NCBI RefSeq assembly: GCF_002783505.1
Contig: NZ_PFGL01000001.1
Location: 186,001 to 250,000 of the forward strand
Reading direction: 5' to 3'
Source: Shewanella sp. CG12_big_fil_rev_8_21_14_0_65_47_15
GTDB lineage: Bacteria > Pseudomonadota > Gammaproteobacteria > Enterobacterales > Shewanellaceae
DNA length: 64,000 nt
Position 1 is the first letter of the stretch; each line of letters opens with the position of its first letter. Made by a program: the position numbers and the translations under genes. The notes beneath the pieces are model-generated. The model did no database searches. It saw nothing but the letters and a program-made list of their open reading frames with translations, and was not told where the DNA came from. This document shows, piece by piece, positions 45,228 to 51,866 of this stretch.

Positions 45228-45925
45228 TCGAAAATGACGTGCCTAGGTTAAACACTTAATGATGATCGCATGATGTTCCACAGGGTATAGCACCTAGGTG
45301 CGCCTGCGCTTAATCTCATAACAAGCCGTCCTAAAAAGTCCCTCTGAACCACTTAGAAACAGAGGGACTGCTTAGGCCTCACCCGTCCGATAAAGTGAGC
45401 GACAATTAGGAACTACCATTTAACTATTTTGCCCTTTTCAGCAACCAAACGAGACTGAAATAAATGCACTTTCAGCCCTAATTCGCATTTTATTCTTCAA
45501 ACTCACTATTTTGCTGGCACCCTAGAAAACCAGTGTCATTAAATAATCACCAGAATAAAATAAATAAACAACATGGGATGCAATTAATTATTTATAACGC
45601 TTGTCACACCATATAAAAATATCAATTTATAGAACGACAAACTGATTAGTACCTGCATAAACACTAAAGACATTTTGAGCCGAAAAAGTTCACTTATTTC
45701 GAGAGAATACGCCCGATATGGGCAAGATAAGCCGTTAAAATCGCCCTTTACAGCCGACGCCATACACAAAAAATTAACAGCAATCACACTTTAATGACAT
45801 TTAGATTGTGGCATAATGCTGCGGTTTTTCTCGATTATCACTCTTTAATCGATTGAAACAAAATCATTCTGGGGTCCAGTATTGGCCGATATAAGGTCAA
45901 ACTGAAAATAAAATAATAATGAGTA
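45228..45925. other. 700-base intergenic region before the nuclease gene
   Basis: No convincing gene. It contains a hairpin at 45337-45369 oriented as a minus-strand terminator and AT-rich sequence with several possible promoters. Short frames on the minus strand (for instance 45584-45787) show no family features or ribosome sites. Confidence 0.45.
45337..45369 (-). terminator. Hairpin with minus-strand T run
   Basis: Arms AGTCCCTCTG/CAGAGGGACT with a 13-base loop. Only the minus strand has a following T run (TTTTTAG), so it looks like the terminator of a leftward transcript, although it lies downstream of the rightward S9 gene. Confidence 0.55.
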
Positions 45926-47587
45926 ATGTTGATGATAAATAAATCCAAAATCGCAATATCTATGTTTATGGCGGGCTTGGCATTGAATGCCAATGCCGAA
46001 CTGTTAATTAGTGAAGTACTATATGACACACCCAATAATGACAGTACCGAAGAATATATCGAACTGTTTAATCCAGGCTGCGATGCTATCGATTTAAGCC
46101 AGTATCAATTAAATGATAACGGTGCCAGCTTAAATCTCACAGGCACTTTAGCCGCGGGTCACTATTTGACCGTTGCAATCAATGCCGCGGGTTTTAACAA
46201 CCTCTTTGGCACAACTGCCGATATCGCCCCCATGCCACTCACCTTAGGCAACTCCGGGGACTATGTTCGCCTCACCAAGGGCGCAGATGAAATTGATCTG
46301 GTCGCTTGGGAAGGCGGAATCTCAGGCTGGAGTCTCAATGTTCGTGATGTTTCCCTCGTTCGAACGACTAGCCTCAACACTAAGTCTCAAACGGATTGGG
46401 CCGCAGCCATCAATGCTGGGACGCCGGGCAGCGGCAACTTAGCCTCACTATGCGATACCAGTGGTGGCTCTACACCCCCAACGACCAATGACAATCTGCT
46501 TGAACCAGGCGAGAGCCAGCTCAACCTCAGTGCGGCCCAGGGCCAAGTGCTTAAATTTGTCGCCGATGTGCCAGAAAATGCCACTGAACTGAGCTTCACC
46601 ATGAACGGTGGCAGCGGTGATGCCGATATGTATGTCCGTTACGGTAACGAGCCAACGACCAGCCAATATGACTGCGCACCTTACCTTTCTGGTAACAATG
46701 AATCCTGTCCTATCGCAAACGCAGCGGCAGGACGTTATTACGTCAATCTAGTGGCTTATCAGAGCTTTAGCGGCATTAGCTTAACGGTTAATTACACTAT
46801 GCCCACCCCCACATATCCCGATAACGGTTCTGGCGGAAACACCGGTGGCACCACACCGGATCCCGATGGCTATAGCTTCAATAGCTATTACGCGAATGCG
46901 ATAGGGAAAAGTGGTAGCACACTAAAAACCAGTTTAAACCTGATTATTCGAGATCAGACCCAATTCAGCTATGCGCAGGTTTGGGATGGACTGAACTACA
47001 CCGATGAAGATCCAAATAATAGCAACAATGTGATCCTGTTATATACGGGCCGCTCAGAACCGAAAACCAACCGTGCGGGCATGAGCAGTTCCTTAGATGC
47101 TTGGAATCGGGAACACGTCTGGGCCAAGAGCCATGGCTTCCCCAATAGCAGCCAACACGCTTATACCGACCTTCACCACTTACGCCCAGCGGATGTGACA
47201 GTCAACAGCACTCGCGGTAACAAGGACTTCGCCTTAGGAGGCACACCGCTGAGCGAAGCGCCGGCAAACAAGACAGACAGCGATAGTTTTGAACCTGCCG
47301 ATATGGTTAAAGGTGATGTCGCCCGTATGGTCTTCTATATGGATGTGCGTTATCAAGGTGGGGATAACAGTGGAACGCCGGATCTGAGCGTAGCGAAGGG
47401 CACGACAGGTGAAGGGGAGCCCTTACTCGGCGATCTTTGTACCCTATTGGGCTGGCATATCCAAGATCCCGTGAGTGATTGGGAACGTCGCCGCAATAAT
47501 CGCGTTTATGAGCAACAACACAATCGCAACCCGTTTATCGATAACCCACAATGGGCTGCAGATATCTATAGTGCCTCATGTAACTAA
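45926..47587 (+). CDS. Secreted endonuclease I-family nuclease with LTD and PPC domains
   Basis: The 553-residue protein has a signal peptide (KIAISMFMAGLALNANA) and then a lamin-tail (LTD) domain (LLISEVLYDTPNNDSTEEYIELFNPG, about 25-170). A pre-peptidase C-terminal (PPC) domain follows (LSAAQGQVLKFVADVPENATELSFTMNGGSGDADMYVRYG, about 200-295), then a Gly/Thr linker and an endonuclease I domain (about 320-553). The catalytic motif is in WNREHVWAKSHGFPNSSQHAYTDLHHLRPAD (His/Asn region near 395-420), with RMVFYMDVRY downstream. Such enzymes degrade extracellular DNA for phosphate or biofilm turnover. The start is ATG 45926 or ATG 45932. LTD plus PPC modules suggest surface or matrix attachment. 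Confidence 0.9.
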   Translation: MLMINKSKIAISMFMAGLALNANAELLISEVLYDTPNNDSTEEYIELFNPGCDAIDLSQYQLNDNGASLNLTGTLAAGHYLTVAINAAGFNNLFGTTADIAPMPLTLGNSGDYVRLTKGADEIDLVAWEGGISGWSLNVRDVSLVRTTSLNTKSQTDWAAAINAGTPGSGNLASLCDTSGGSTPPTTNDNLLEPGESQLNLSAAQGQVLKFVADVPENATELSFTMNGGSGDADMYVRYGNEPTTSQYDCAPYLSGNNESCPIANAAAGRYYVNLVAYQSFSGISLTVNYTMPTPTYPDNGSGGNTGGTTPDPDGYSFNSYYANAIGKSGSTLKTSLNLIIRDQTQFSYAQVWDGLNYTDEDPNNSNNVILLYTGRSEPKTNRAGMSSSLDAWNREHVWAKSHGFPNSSQHAYTDLHHLRPADVTVNSTRGNKDFALGGTPLSEAPANKTDSDSFEPADMVKGDVARMVFYMDVRYQGGDNSGTPDLSVAKGTTGEGEPLLGDLCTLLGWHIQDPVSDWERRRNNRVYEQQHNRNPFIDNPQWAADIYSASCN

Positions 47588-47611
47588 TCCCGTTACTTAA
47601 TCCTCCAAGCT

Positions 47612-47633
47612 AAGCCCGACCTAGGTCGGGCTT
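47612..47633. terminator. Terminator after the nuclease gene
   Basis: A perfect 22-base palindrome with arms AAGCCCGACC/GGTCGGGCTT around TA, followed by ATTATT, 24 bases past the stop codon. Confidence 0.8.
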
Positions 47634-47882
47634 ATTATTCTCAGCTATTCCCAACCAGCTATATTAAACATTTCCGCCCAATGCGTTATTCCCGCAATGC
47701 TTCTACGCGGGTTGTTAAACTTCTGAGTCAGTTCTTAAAAGATTTGATTCATCTGATGAAAAACGTCCTCAAATAGCAACAAATGGGGCGCGAGAGCAGG
47801 GTTTAGCGGAGGGCGTGAATCAGCCTGAGATAGAGTGATTTATGGGCACTATTTAAGGTAAAACGACCATAAGAAAATCTAT

Positions 47883-47947
47883 AGCTGACGCCCGCCTAAG
47901 GGGCTGGAAACGCCACGCGTTGACAGTCCCTCTTGAGGCGTTTGTTA
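47883..47947 (-). repeat. VCR-like attC site (shortened, altered core)
   Basis: Read on the minus strand it starts TAACAAACGCCTCAAGAGGG, continues CTGTCAACGCGTGGCGTTTC, then CAGCCCCTTAGGCGGGCG and ends TCAGC. The outer parts match the Vibrio cholerae repeat (from memory), but the central part is about half as long. The crossover triplet is GTC where GTT is expected, which may make it inactive. It begins 5 bases past the stop codon of the gene at 47953. Confidence 0.8.
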
Positions 47948-47952
47948 TATGA

Positions 47953-48399
47953 TTAGAGCCCAAAATCGCTTAAAGTCACACCAAAATAAGGAGTCAAAAT
48001 TTCTAATTCAAATTGTTCGACTTCATGTTCAGGTACACGCGTAAACGTAGAATTATCATTAGGAGTCCACCATTTGTGTTCACCAGAGTAACTACTGCGA
48101 TTATTGGAAGCAAAGATGAACTTAAACTCTCTTTCTAACCAACCATCACCATACTTTGAAAATAGGTTTGCCGGTCCAATAAACTGACCAAGAAGGTAAA
48201 TGCCTTCATTCCCATGAGTGAGGTAAAAGTAATCACCAATATTTGCATTAATAAAATCTTCTGCTTGAGATGTAGAGGAAGTACCTTTACCTCGCGTATC
48301 TTTATGAACGTAAACCAGTCCAGAATTGATAGATTCAATAAGATCTCGAAATTCAAACTCACGCGTACCTTGAGATAATTTCCAAAATTTAGGTTGCAT
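47953..48399 (-). CDS. Integron cassette protein of unknown function (possible EVE/PUA-like fold)
   Basis: The 148-residue protein reads FWKLSQGTREFEFRDLIESI, VYVHKDTRGKGTSSTSQAEDF, GDYFYLTHGNEGIYLLGQF and HKWWTPNDNSTFTRV. The combination of an N-terminal FWKLSQG strand, a GDYFYL strand and an IYLLGQF strand recalls EVE/PUA-like nucleic-acid-binding domains that recognise modified bases, but this is a weak call from pattern alone. It has no signal peptide, membrane segment or catalytic motif. It fills one complete integron cassette: attC sites lie on both sides, 5 bases after its stop and 42 bases before its start. The start has GGAGATGAATA upstream. Confidence 0.7.
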   Translation of the reverse strand: MQPKFWKLSQGTREFEFRDLIESINSGLVYVHKDTRGKGTSSTSQAEDFINANIGDYFYLTHGNEGIYLLGQFIGPANLFSKYGDGWLEREFKFIFASNNRSSYSGEHKWWTPNDNSTFTRVPEHEVEQFELEILTPYFGVTLSDFGL

Positions 48400-48440
48400 T
48401 ATTCATCTCCATTAAAATCAGTCACAAAAATTAAAAAATC

Positions 48441-48531
48441 ACATAACGCTGCCATAAGGGGTGACAGCCAGCGGCTTGCCGCGTCGTGGCTGGCACCCCA
48501 TGGCGCGAAGCGCCCTTAACGGCTTTGTTAA
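48441..48531 (-). repeat. attC site of the toxin-antitoxin cassette
   Basis: On the minus strand it begins GTTAACAAAGCCGTTAAGGG, contains two inner stems (GCGCTTCGCGC and GCCAGCCACG...GCTGGC) and ends CCCTTATGGCAGCGTTATGT. The R'' (TAACAAA) and R' (GTTATGT) boxes fit the attC consensus. The stop codon of the antitoxin gene directly precedes it. Unlike the left site its core is intact. Confidence 0.8.
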
Positions 48532-48532
48532 C

Positions 48533-48766
48533 TTATAACTCGTCCCGCGAAAAATCAGTGATACTATCTCCGAACTGACTGATGGCTCTTTCCTTCAACG
48601 GATTTAGTAACAGACGCAGCTCGACCAGATCGTTGCCAACATCAGCAATTTCATCCGGGTCATCTGAAGTTTCGCATGTTTCTGCCATTTGTTGTTCGAG
48701 CGCTATGAGGCCCTCGAGCACGTACTTAAGCTCTGACTCTGCAAGTTCAAGCTTGAACTGACTCAT
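48533..48766 (-). CDS. Putative antitoxin, Tsi2-like
   Basis: The 77-residue acidic protein consists of two predicted helices (about 5-32 LELAESELKYVLEGLIALEQQ and 42-65 ADVGNDLVELRLLLNPLKER) separated by an acidic turn (SDDPDE). It ends QFGDSITDFSRDEL. Size, charge and helical-hairpin layout match Tsi2, the 77-residue immunity protein of Pseudomonas that neutralises Tse2. Its ATG overlaps the stop of the preceding gene by 4 bases, so the two are made together. The stop codon abuts the attC site. The assignment depends on the Tse2-like call for its partner. Confidence 0.6.
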   Translation of the reverse strand: MSQFKLELAESELKYVLEGLIALEQQMAETCETSDDPDEIADVGNDLVELRLLLNPLKERAISQFGDSITDFSRDEL

Positions 48767-49140
48767 ACAACTTTTCCTTCTTTCTTAAAAACCCGAGATG
48801 CTTTTAGGGCCATTTCCTCAAGAAGTCCTTTGAACTTGTCGACCGGCATATTCCGAGTGGGCGAAATAGAGTAATGATGTGGCTTATCCTGAACCATCTT
48901 TAATCCATGAGGCGGCTGGGTGTTCGGTGGAAACCTCCAAACCCAACCGGTCATCGGCGCATTGTTGATACCTTCTTTATCGAACACGCTGATTCCTTTT
49001 CCGTTCGCGATGATAACCTTAATTCCATTTACGGTTGTGACATCGACATCGCGAGCTCGAACATTAGATAGACGAGGACTTGAGGCATTTCCAAGACGGA
49101 AAAGCTCTTCGGGTAGGATGTAAAATTCCTTTGGGTACAT
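48763..49140 (-). CDS. Putative Tse2-like toxin in an integron cassette
   Basis: The 125-residue protein contains GKGISVFDKEG, then GWVWRFPPNTQPP, LKMVQDKPHHYSISPTRNM and FKGLLEEM. The run G.SVFD..G, then IP/PP..L...QD, then HY.I.P...M matches Tse2, the Pseudomonas toxin with an ADP-ribosyltransferase-like fold, as I remember its sequence. Tse2 stops growth inside the cell and is neutralised by Tsi2. Here the toxin gene comes first and overlaps the 77-residue partner by ATGA, the same order as tse2-tsi2. The start MYPKEF is chosen because GGAG lies 7 bases upstream; a longer start at 49152 is possible. No type VI secretion gene is nearby, so it would act as a stabilising toxin-antitoxin cassette. 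Confidence 0.6.
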   Translation of the reverse strand: MYPKEFYILPEELFRLGNASSPRLSNVRARDVDVTTVNGIKVIIANGKGISVFDKEGINNAPMTGWVWRFPPNTQPPHGLKMVQDKPHHYSISPTRNMPVDKFKGLLEEMALKASRVFKKEGKVV

Positions 49141-49170
49141 AATGATCTCCATATCGTTGATAAAAAAGTT

Positions 49171-49202
49171 AACGTCTTAGTATTTATGCGCTGCACTGTT
49201 TA
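49171..49202. repeat. 32-base repeat, copy 1
   Basis: The sequence starting AACGTCTTAGTATTTATGCG matches the copy at 49859-49890 in 27 of 32 positions. Each copy lies just upstream of a leftward gene (the toxin gene here, a relic gene there) and ends at a GTT, as might the 3' side of a recombination site. Confidence 0.6.
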
Positions 49203-49286
49203 CCTCATTAGACCAGTAAAAACGCGCATGATTAACTAACTGTATTACAAAGAACTTATCAGCTTTCCATCAAATACACCATCCGC

Positions 49287-49308
49287 AAAAACGCGCATGC
49301 GCGTTTTT
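49287..49308. terminator. Perfect 22-base palindrome, terminator-like
   Basis: Arms AAAAACGCGCA/TGCGCGTTTTT. GC core and A/T flanks would work as an intrinsic terminator in both directions, although no gene ends beside it. Confidence 0.55.
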
Positions 49309-49435
49309 CAAACCTATTATCTAACCAAAATAAATTTAAGTAATTAATTTTTAATAATTTTATCTTTACAGGATTGGGATAAAGCGCACGTATATTGACT
49401 AAAAAGCACTCAAAACCACGCATTTTTGAATACAA

Positions 49436-49451
49436 CTGTATAACGATCCAG
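49436..49451. promoter_or_regulatory. LexA-box-like sequence
   Basis: CTGTATAACGATCCAG fits the CTGT-N8-ACAG LexA pattern with one mismatch (CCAG). It stands 57 bases before the 40-codon frame at 49508. In complete integrons a LexA box often controls intI; none remains here. Confidence 0.3.
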
Positions 49452-49507
49452 TTTCAGCCACTCATGGTAAATCTGCTGAAAGCAAAACTAGATGAGCATT
49501 AATTCAA

Positions 49508-49630
49508 ATGGCCTCAGAAAGCCCCTTTATCGACATCATAACCCAATTCTCCTGGTACCAACGCCACTGCCGCAGTTATTATCTGAATTCTGGCCGCCGC
49601 TACCATGGTAGGTTTCAGCATCTAGATTGA
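49508..49630 (+). CDS. Doubtful 40-residue ORF right of the cassette cluster
   Basis: The frame MASESPFIDIITQFSWYQRH continues through a Tyr/Arg-rich stretch to a TGA at 49630. There is no ribosome site. The first residues (SPF) resemble starts of integron integrases, but the rest does not, so it may be a scrap of a lost intI or nothing. Kept because it lies where intI would be expected. Confidence 0.2.
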   Translation: MASESPFIDIITQFSWYQRHCRSYYLNSGRRYHGRFQHLD

Positions 49631-49634
49631 TGAT

Positions 49635-49857
49635 TTAACTGCAATTAATGCAGGAAAAGTAATTATTGACGAAATCCCCCCAACTAGTGCCCGAGGCTAT
49701 ACGTGAAAATGGATCGCCGTAGGGACTGGCACCTAAGTATTGGATGGTTCCATCTTCAACTTTGAGTCTTGCCAGTAAGATGGCTTCGGTTAAATCCCTT
49801 TGTGCTTTAATTAACCTCTTAATATCTTGGCACTTATCGCAACTCTTCCTTGACCAT
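49635..49857 (-). pseudogene. Relic cassette gene encoding a CxxC protein
   Basis: On the minus strand an open frame without start reads SCDKCQDIKRLIKAQRDLTE, then ILLARLKVEDGTIQYLGASP, YGDPFSRIASGTSWGDFVNN and FSCINCS before TAA (49635-49637). Two CxxC pairs and coherent composition suggest a true coding remnant of a small zinc-type protein. An ATG at 49857, just after the 32-base repeat, is in another frame and meets a stop after seven codons, so a frameshift near the start probably broke the gene. No family was recognised. Confidence 0.5.
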
Positions 49858-49858
49858 A

Positions 49859-49890
49859 AACGTCTTAGTATCTATGCGTTACGCTGTTTG
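49859..49890. repeat. 32-base repeat, copy 2
   Basis: The sequence starting AACGTCTTAGTATCTATGCG is 27/32 identical to 49171-49202. It lies directly upstream of the relic CxxC gene. Confidence 0.6.
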
Positions 49891-50042
49891 CAAGGCATAA
49901 ACCGCTTGTTCACTCAAACTTAAATATGACCACGGCCATATCAGTGTTAATGGGTAAAAATAATGCCCTAAATTCCCTATCGACACCCTACTTTTTCCTT
50001 GTAATATAAAGCCTTTACTATTGTTAAGGGCCAAGAAAGACA

Positions 50043-50669
50043 ATGTATATTCCCAAGAACATGATCATGTCAGGCAATGAGGCCATCACAAATTTTATTG
50101 CCCAGAACAGCTTTGGGTTGATGGTTTCTGGCTCACTTAATGCGACCCATATTCCCTTTGTGCTCGATGCGACAGCGGGCAAAAATGGCGTGTTATATGG
50201 TCATGTTTCAAGGGCTAATTCGCACTGGCAGGAAATAGCAAACCAGCGAATATTAGTCGTTTTTAGCGGGGCACACTCTTATATTTCTCCCACTTGGTAT
50301 GATGCTAAACCTGCGGTGCCGACATGGAATTATACGGCGGTACATTGTTATGGGGTTGCACTCTTACTTAATGATGACGAAACCCAAGCCGTTTTAGATA
50401 AACTAGTGGCGCAGTATGAACCGAAATTACTGCAAGATAAGCAGCTTATGCCAGATGAGTACCAGCAAAAACTGCGACAGGCCATAGTCGGTTTTAAGAT
50501 TGTGATTGATGAAATACAAGCGAAGGAGAAGCTCGGTCAACATAGATCCAGTGGCGATCAACAGGGCGTTTTTAGCAGCTTAAGTGCCAGTCCCCATCCC
50601 GATGCTAAACAGCTAGCTCAATATATGCTTCAACGCGATATTGGTAGAGGCAATAAATCAGATAACTAA
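50043..50669 (+). CDS. paiB: PaiB-like FMN-binding protein
   Basis: The 208-residue protein belongs to the PaiB/transcriptional regulator family with a split-barrel flavin-binding fold. Signatures are MYIPKNM at the start, ATHIPFVLD, GHVSRANSHWQE, VVFSGAHSYISPTWYDAKPAVPTWNYTAVHCYG (the SYISP.WY and VPTWNY motifs) and the conserved IVGFKIVIDEIQAKEKLGQHR. In Bacillus PaiB, with PaiA, represses sporulation and degradative genes; in proteobacteria its role is not clear, and no paiA is next to it. It stands alone after the cassette region. Confidence 0.9.
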   Translation: MYIPKNMIMSGNEAITNFIAQNSFGLMVSGSLNATHIPFVLDATAGKNGVLYGHVSRANSHWQEIANQRILVVFSGAHSYISPTWYDAKPAVPTWNYTAVHCYGVALLLNDDETQAVLDKLVAQYEPKLLQDKQLMPDEYQQKLRQAIVGFKIVIDEIQAKEKLGQHRSSGDQQGVFSSLSASPHPDAKQLAQYMLQRDIGRGNKSDN

Positions 50670-50975
50670 CCTAGTTTTACTCAGCTTCCTATCGGTTAAC
50701 TTCTCTGCATATAGGCTCAAGAAATAGACTCTAGGCAGAGTCACACTAACTAATCAATTTGCGATCAATTTGATAGAAAATACGCCAGAGGCAGAGGATT
50801 TAAGTTATCTACCCAGCCTATAATAGCCTCAGCCAGTTTGGAATGGGATTGTGGTAAAAGATAGCCTGCTCTAGGTCGATCAGGCTATCGTTTCTTTTAC
50901 GCAGTGAGTTAATCTATGCCTTCATTGCAAGCCTAACTGCCTATGGGACATAGTAAAATCTCCAAGAAGACGAAG
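50670..50975. other. Intergenic region between paiB and a leftward membrane gene
   Basis: No gene is supported. It contains the terminator at 50860-50896 and nothing else that I recognise. Confidence 0.5.
50860..50896. terminator. Terminator between convergent genes
   Basis: Stem GATAGCCTG/CAGGCTATC with a 12-base loop, A-rich on the left and GTTTCTTTT on the right. Confidence 0.75.
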
Positions 50976-51557
50976 TTAGTTTAAAACTCTTTCTTCATGG
51001 TCATCCACTTGATGATAGAACTTCACTTCTTTAATTTTTTGCTCTGACTCTTCTTCGGTTAACACTTCTTGTTTGACTAGCCATTTGAATTTGTTGATCT
51101 CATTGCCCAACTCATTCTCTGGGTTGATATCTGCATACCAATGGGCAAGTTGCACTTTGCGACGCGCCATTAATTCTGCAATCAACGCATCATGGTGTTT
51201 GTCTTTAATGATAAAAATGTTGGCGCCTTCAGCTTTAAATACCGTATAGGTCACCTTAGTCATTAATGCCCATGTTAAGCAGGCAGCCCCAATAAATATC
51301 CACATGGGGTCAAAGTAAAAGACACCTCGCATAAAACTGCCGTAGCCACTTTGAAAAAGGCCAAGCACTATCCACAACACCCCAACGTTTCTAAGCCAAT
51401 CATTTTGTTCAATTTGCTCGGAGCGCTTAAGGGGTAAATCACCGTAATAAACTTCAACATCCCCTTTGCCTGAAGCATCTTCATAGGCGTATTGGAACTG
51501 CTCTTGCCCCAAACTAAAGGTGTGTTTGTTTTTTCCCTTTTTTTGTATTACTTCCAT
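50976..51557 (-). CDS. Membrane protein with two TM helices and SHOCT-like end
   Basis: The 193-residue protein has a cytoplasmic N-terminal beta-rich region (HTFSLGQEQFQYAYED, VEVYYGDLPLKRSEQIE), two membrane helices (about 58-76 and 84-104), a second beta segment (VTYTVFKAEGANIFIIKDK) resembling a PH-like fold and a C-terminal helical motif INKFKWLVKQEVLTEEESEQKIKEV, which fits the SHOCT pattern of short C-terminal oligomerisation domains. No specific function can be given. It is a single leftward gene. Confidence 0.65.
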   Translation of the reverse strand: MEVIQKKGKNKHTFSLGQEQFQYAYEDASGKGDVEVYYGDLPLKRSEQIEQNDWLRNVGVLWIVLGLFQSGYGSFMRGVFYFDPMWIFIGAACLTWALMTKVTYTVFKAEGANIFIIKDKHHDALIAELMARRKVQLAHWYADINPENELGNEINKFKWLVKQEVLTEEESEQKIKEVKFYHQVDDHEERVLN

Positions 51558-51866
51558 TTTTTATCCTTTATCACTCATTCATCCAAAACAATGATATTTA
51601 AACAACTTATTGGCTTTTGAGTCAACAAATTAGCAACATTTTGATTCAGTTGATAGTGCCACAATACCCAAAGATGTTGAGTGCTAAAAACATGCAAGGC
51701 TTAAGCAACGCCAAAAATCCCATTCAACATTAGCAACAAAATTCTTGCGGTTTGGATGCAATAAACTGCTAGGATAACCGCTCAACTTTGAGGTTGATCA
51801 CATTTATGCATGGTTTAACACTTTAGGTTTCTCTGCCAAACCACGGCTTAACCTGATACCCACCTT

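Larger units (their letters stand above)
47883..49202. mobile_element. Integron cassette cluster without integrase (CALIN-like)
   Basis: Two attC-like sites (47883-47947 and 48441-48531) follow, on the minus strand, the stop codons of genes in the way typical for integron cassettes. Both cassettes are read leftward. No integron integrase gene was found in the window, and the region is AT-richer than its surroundings, so this appears to be a captured or relic cassette cluster. The right edge is unclear; a 32-base repeat at 49171-49202 recurs at 49859-49890 beside a further relic gene. Confidence 0.75.
49203..49634. other. AT-rich stretch with palindrome and possible SOS-like site
   Basis: No convincing gene. 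It holds a direct repeat AAAAACGCGCATG (49218-49230, 49287-49299), a perfect palindrome, an SOS-like box and a 40-codon frame, each listed separately. It lies at the right edge of the cassette cluster, where an integrase gene would be expected in a complete integron. Confidence 0.45.

Noticed and set aside
45584..45787. 67-codon minus-strand frame before the nuclease gene
   Set aside because: No ribosome site, no family features and AT-rich background; probably chance.
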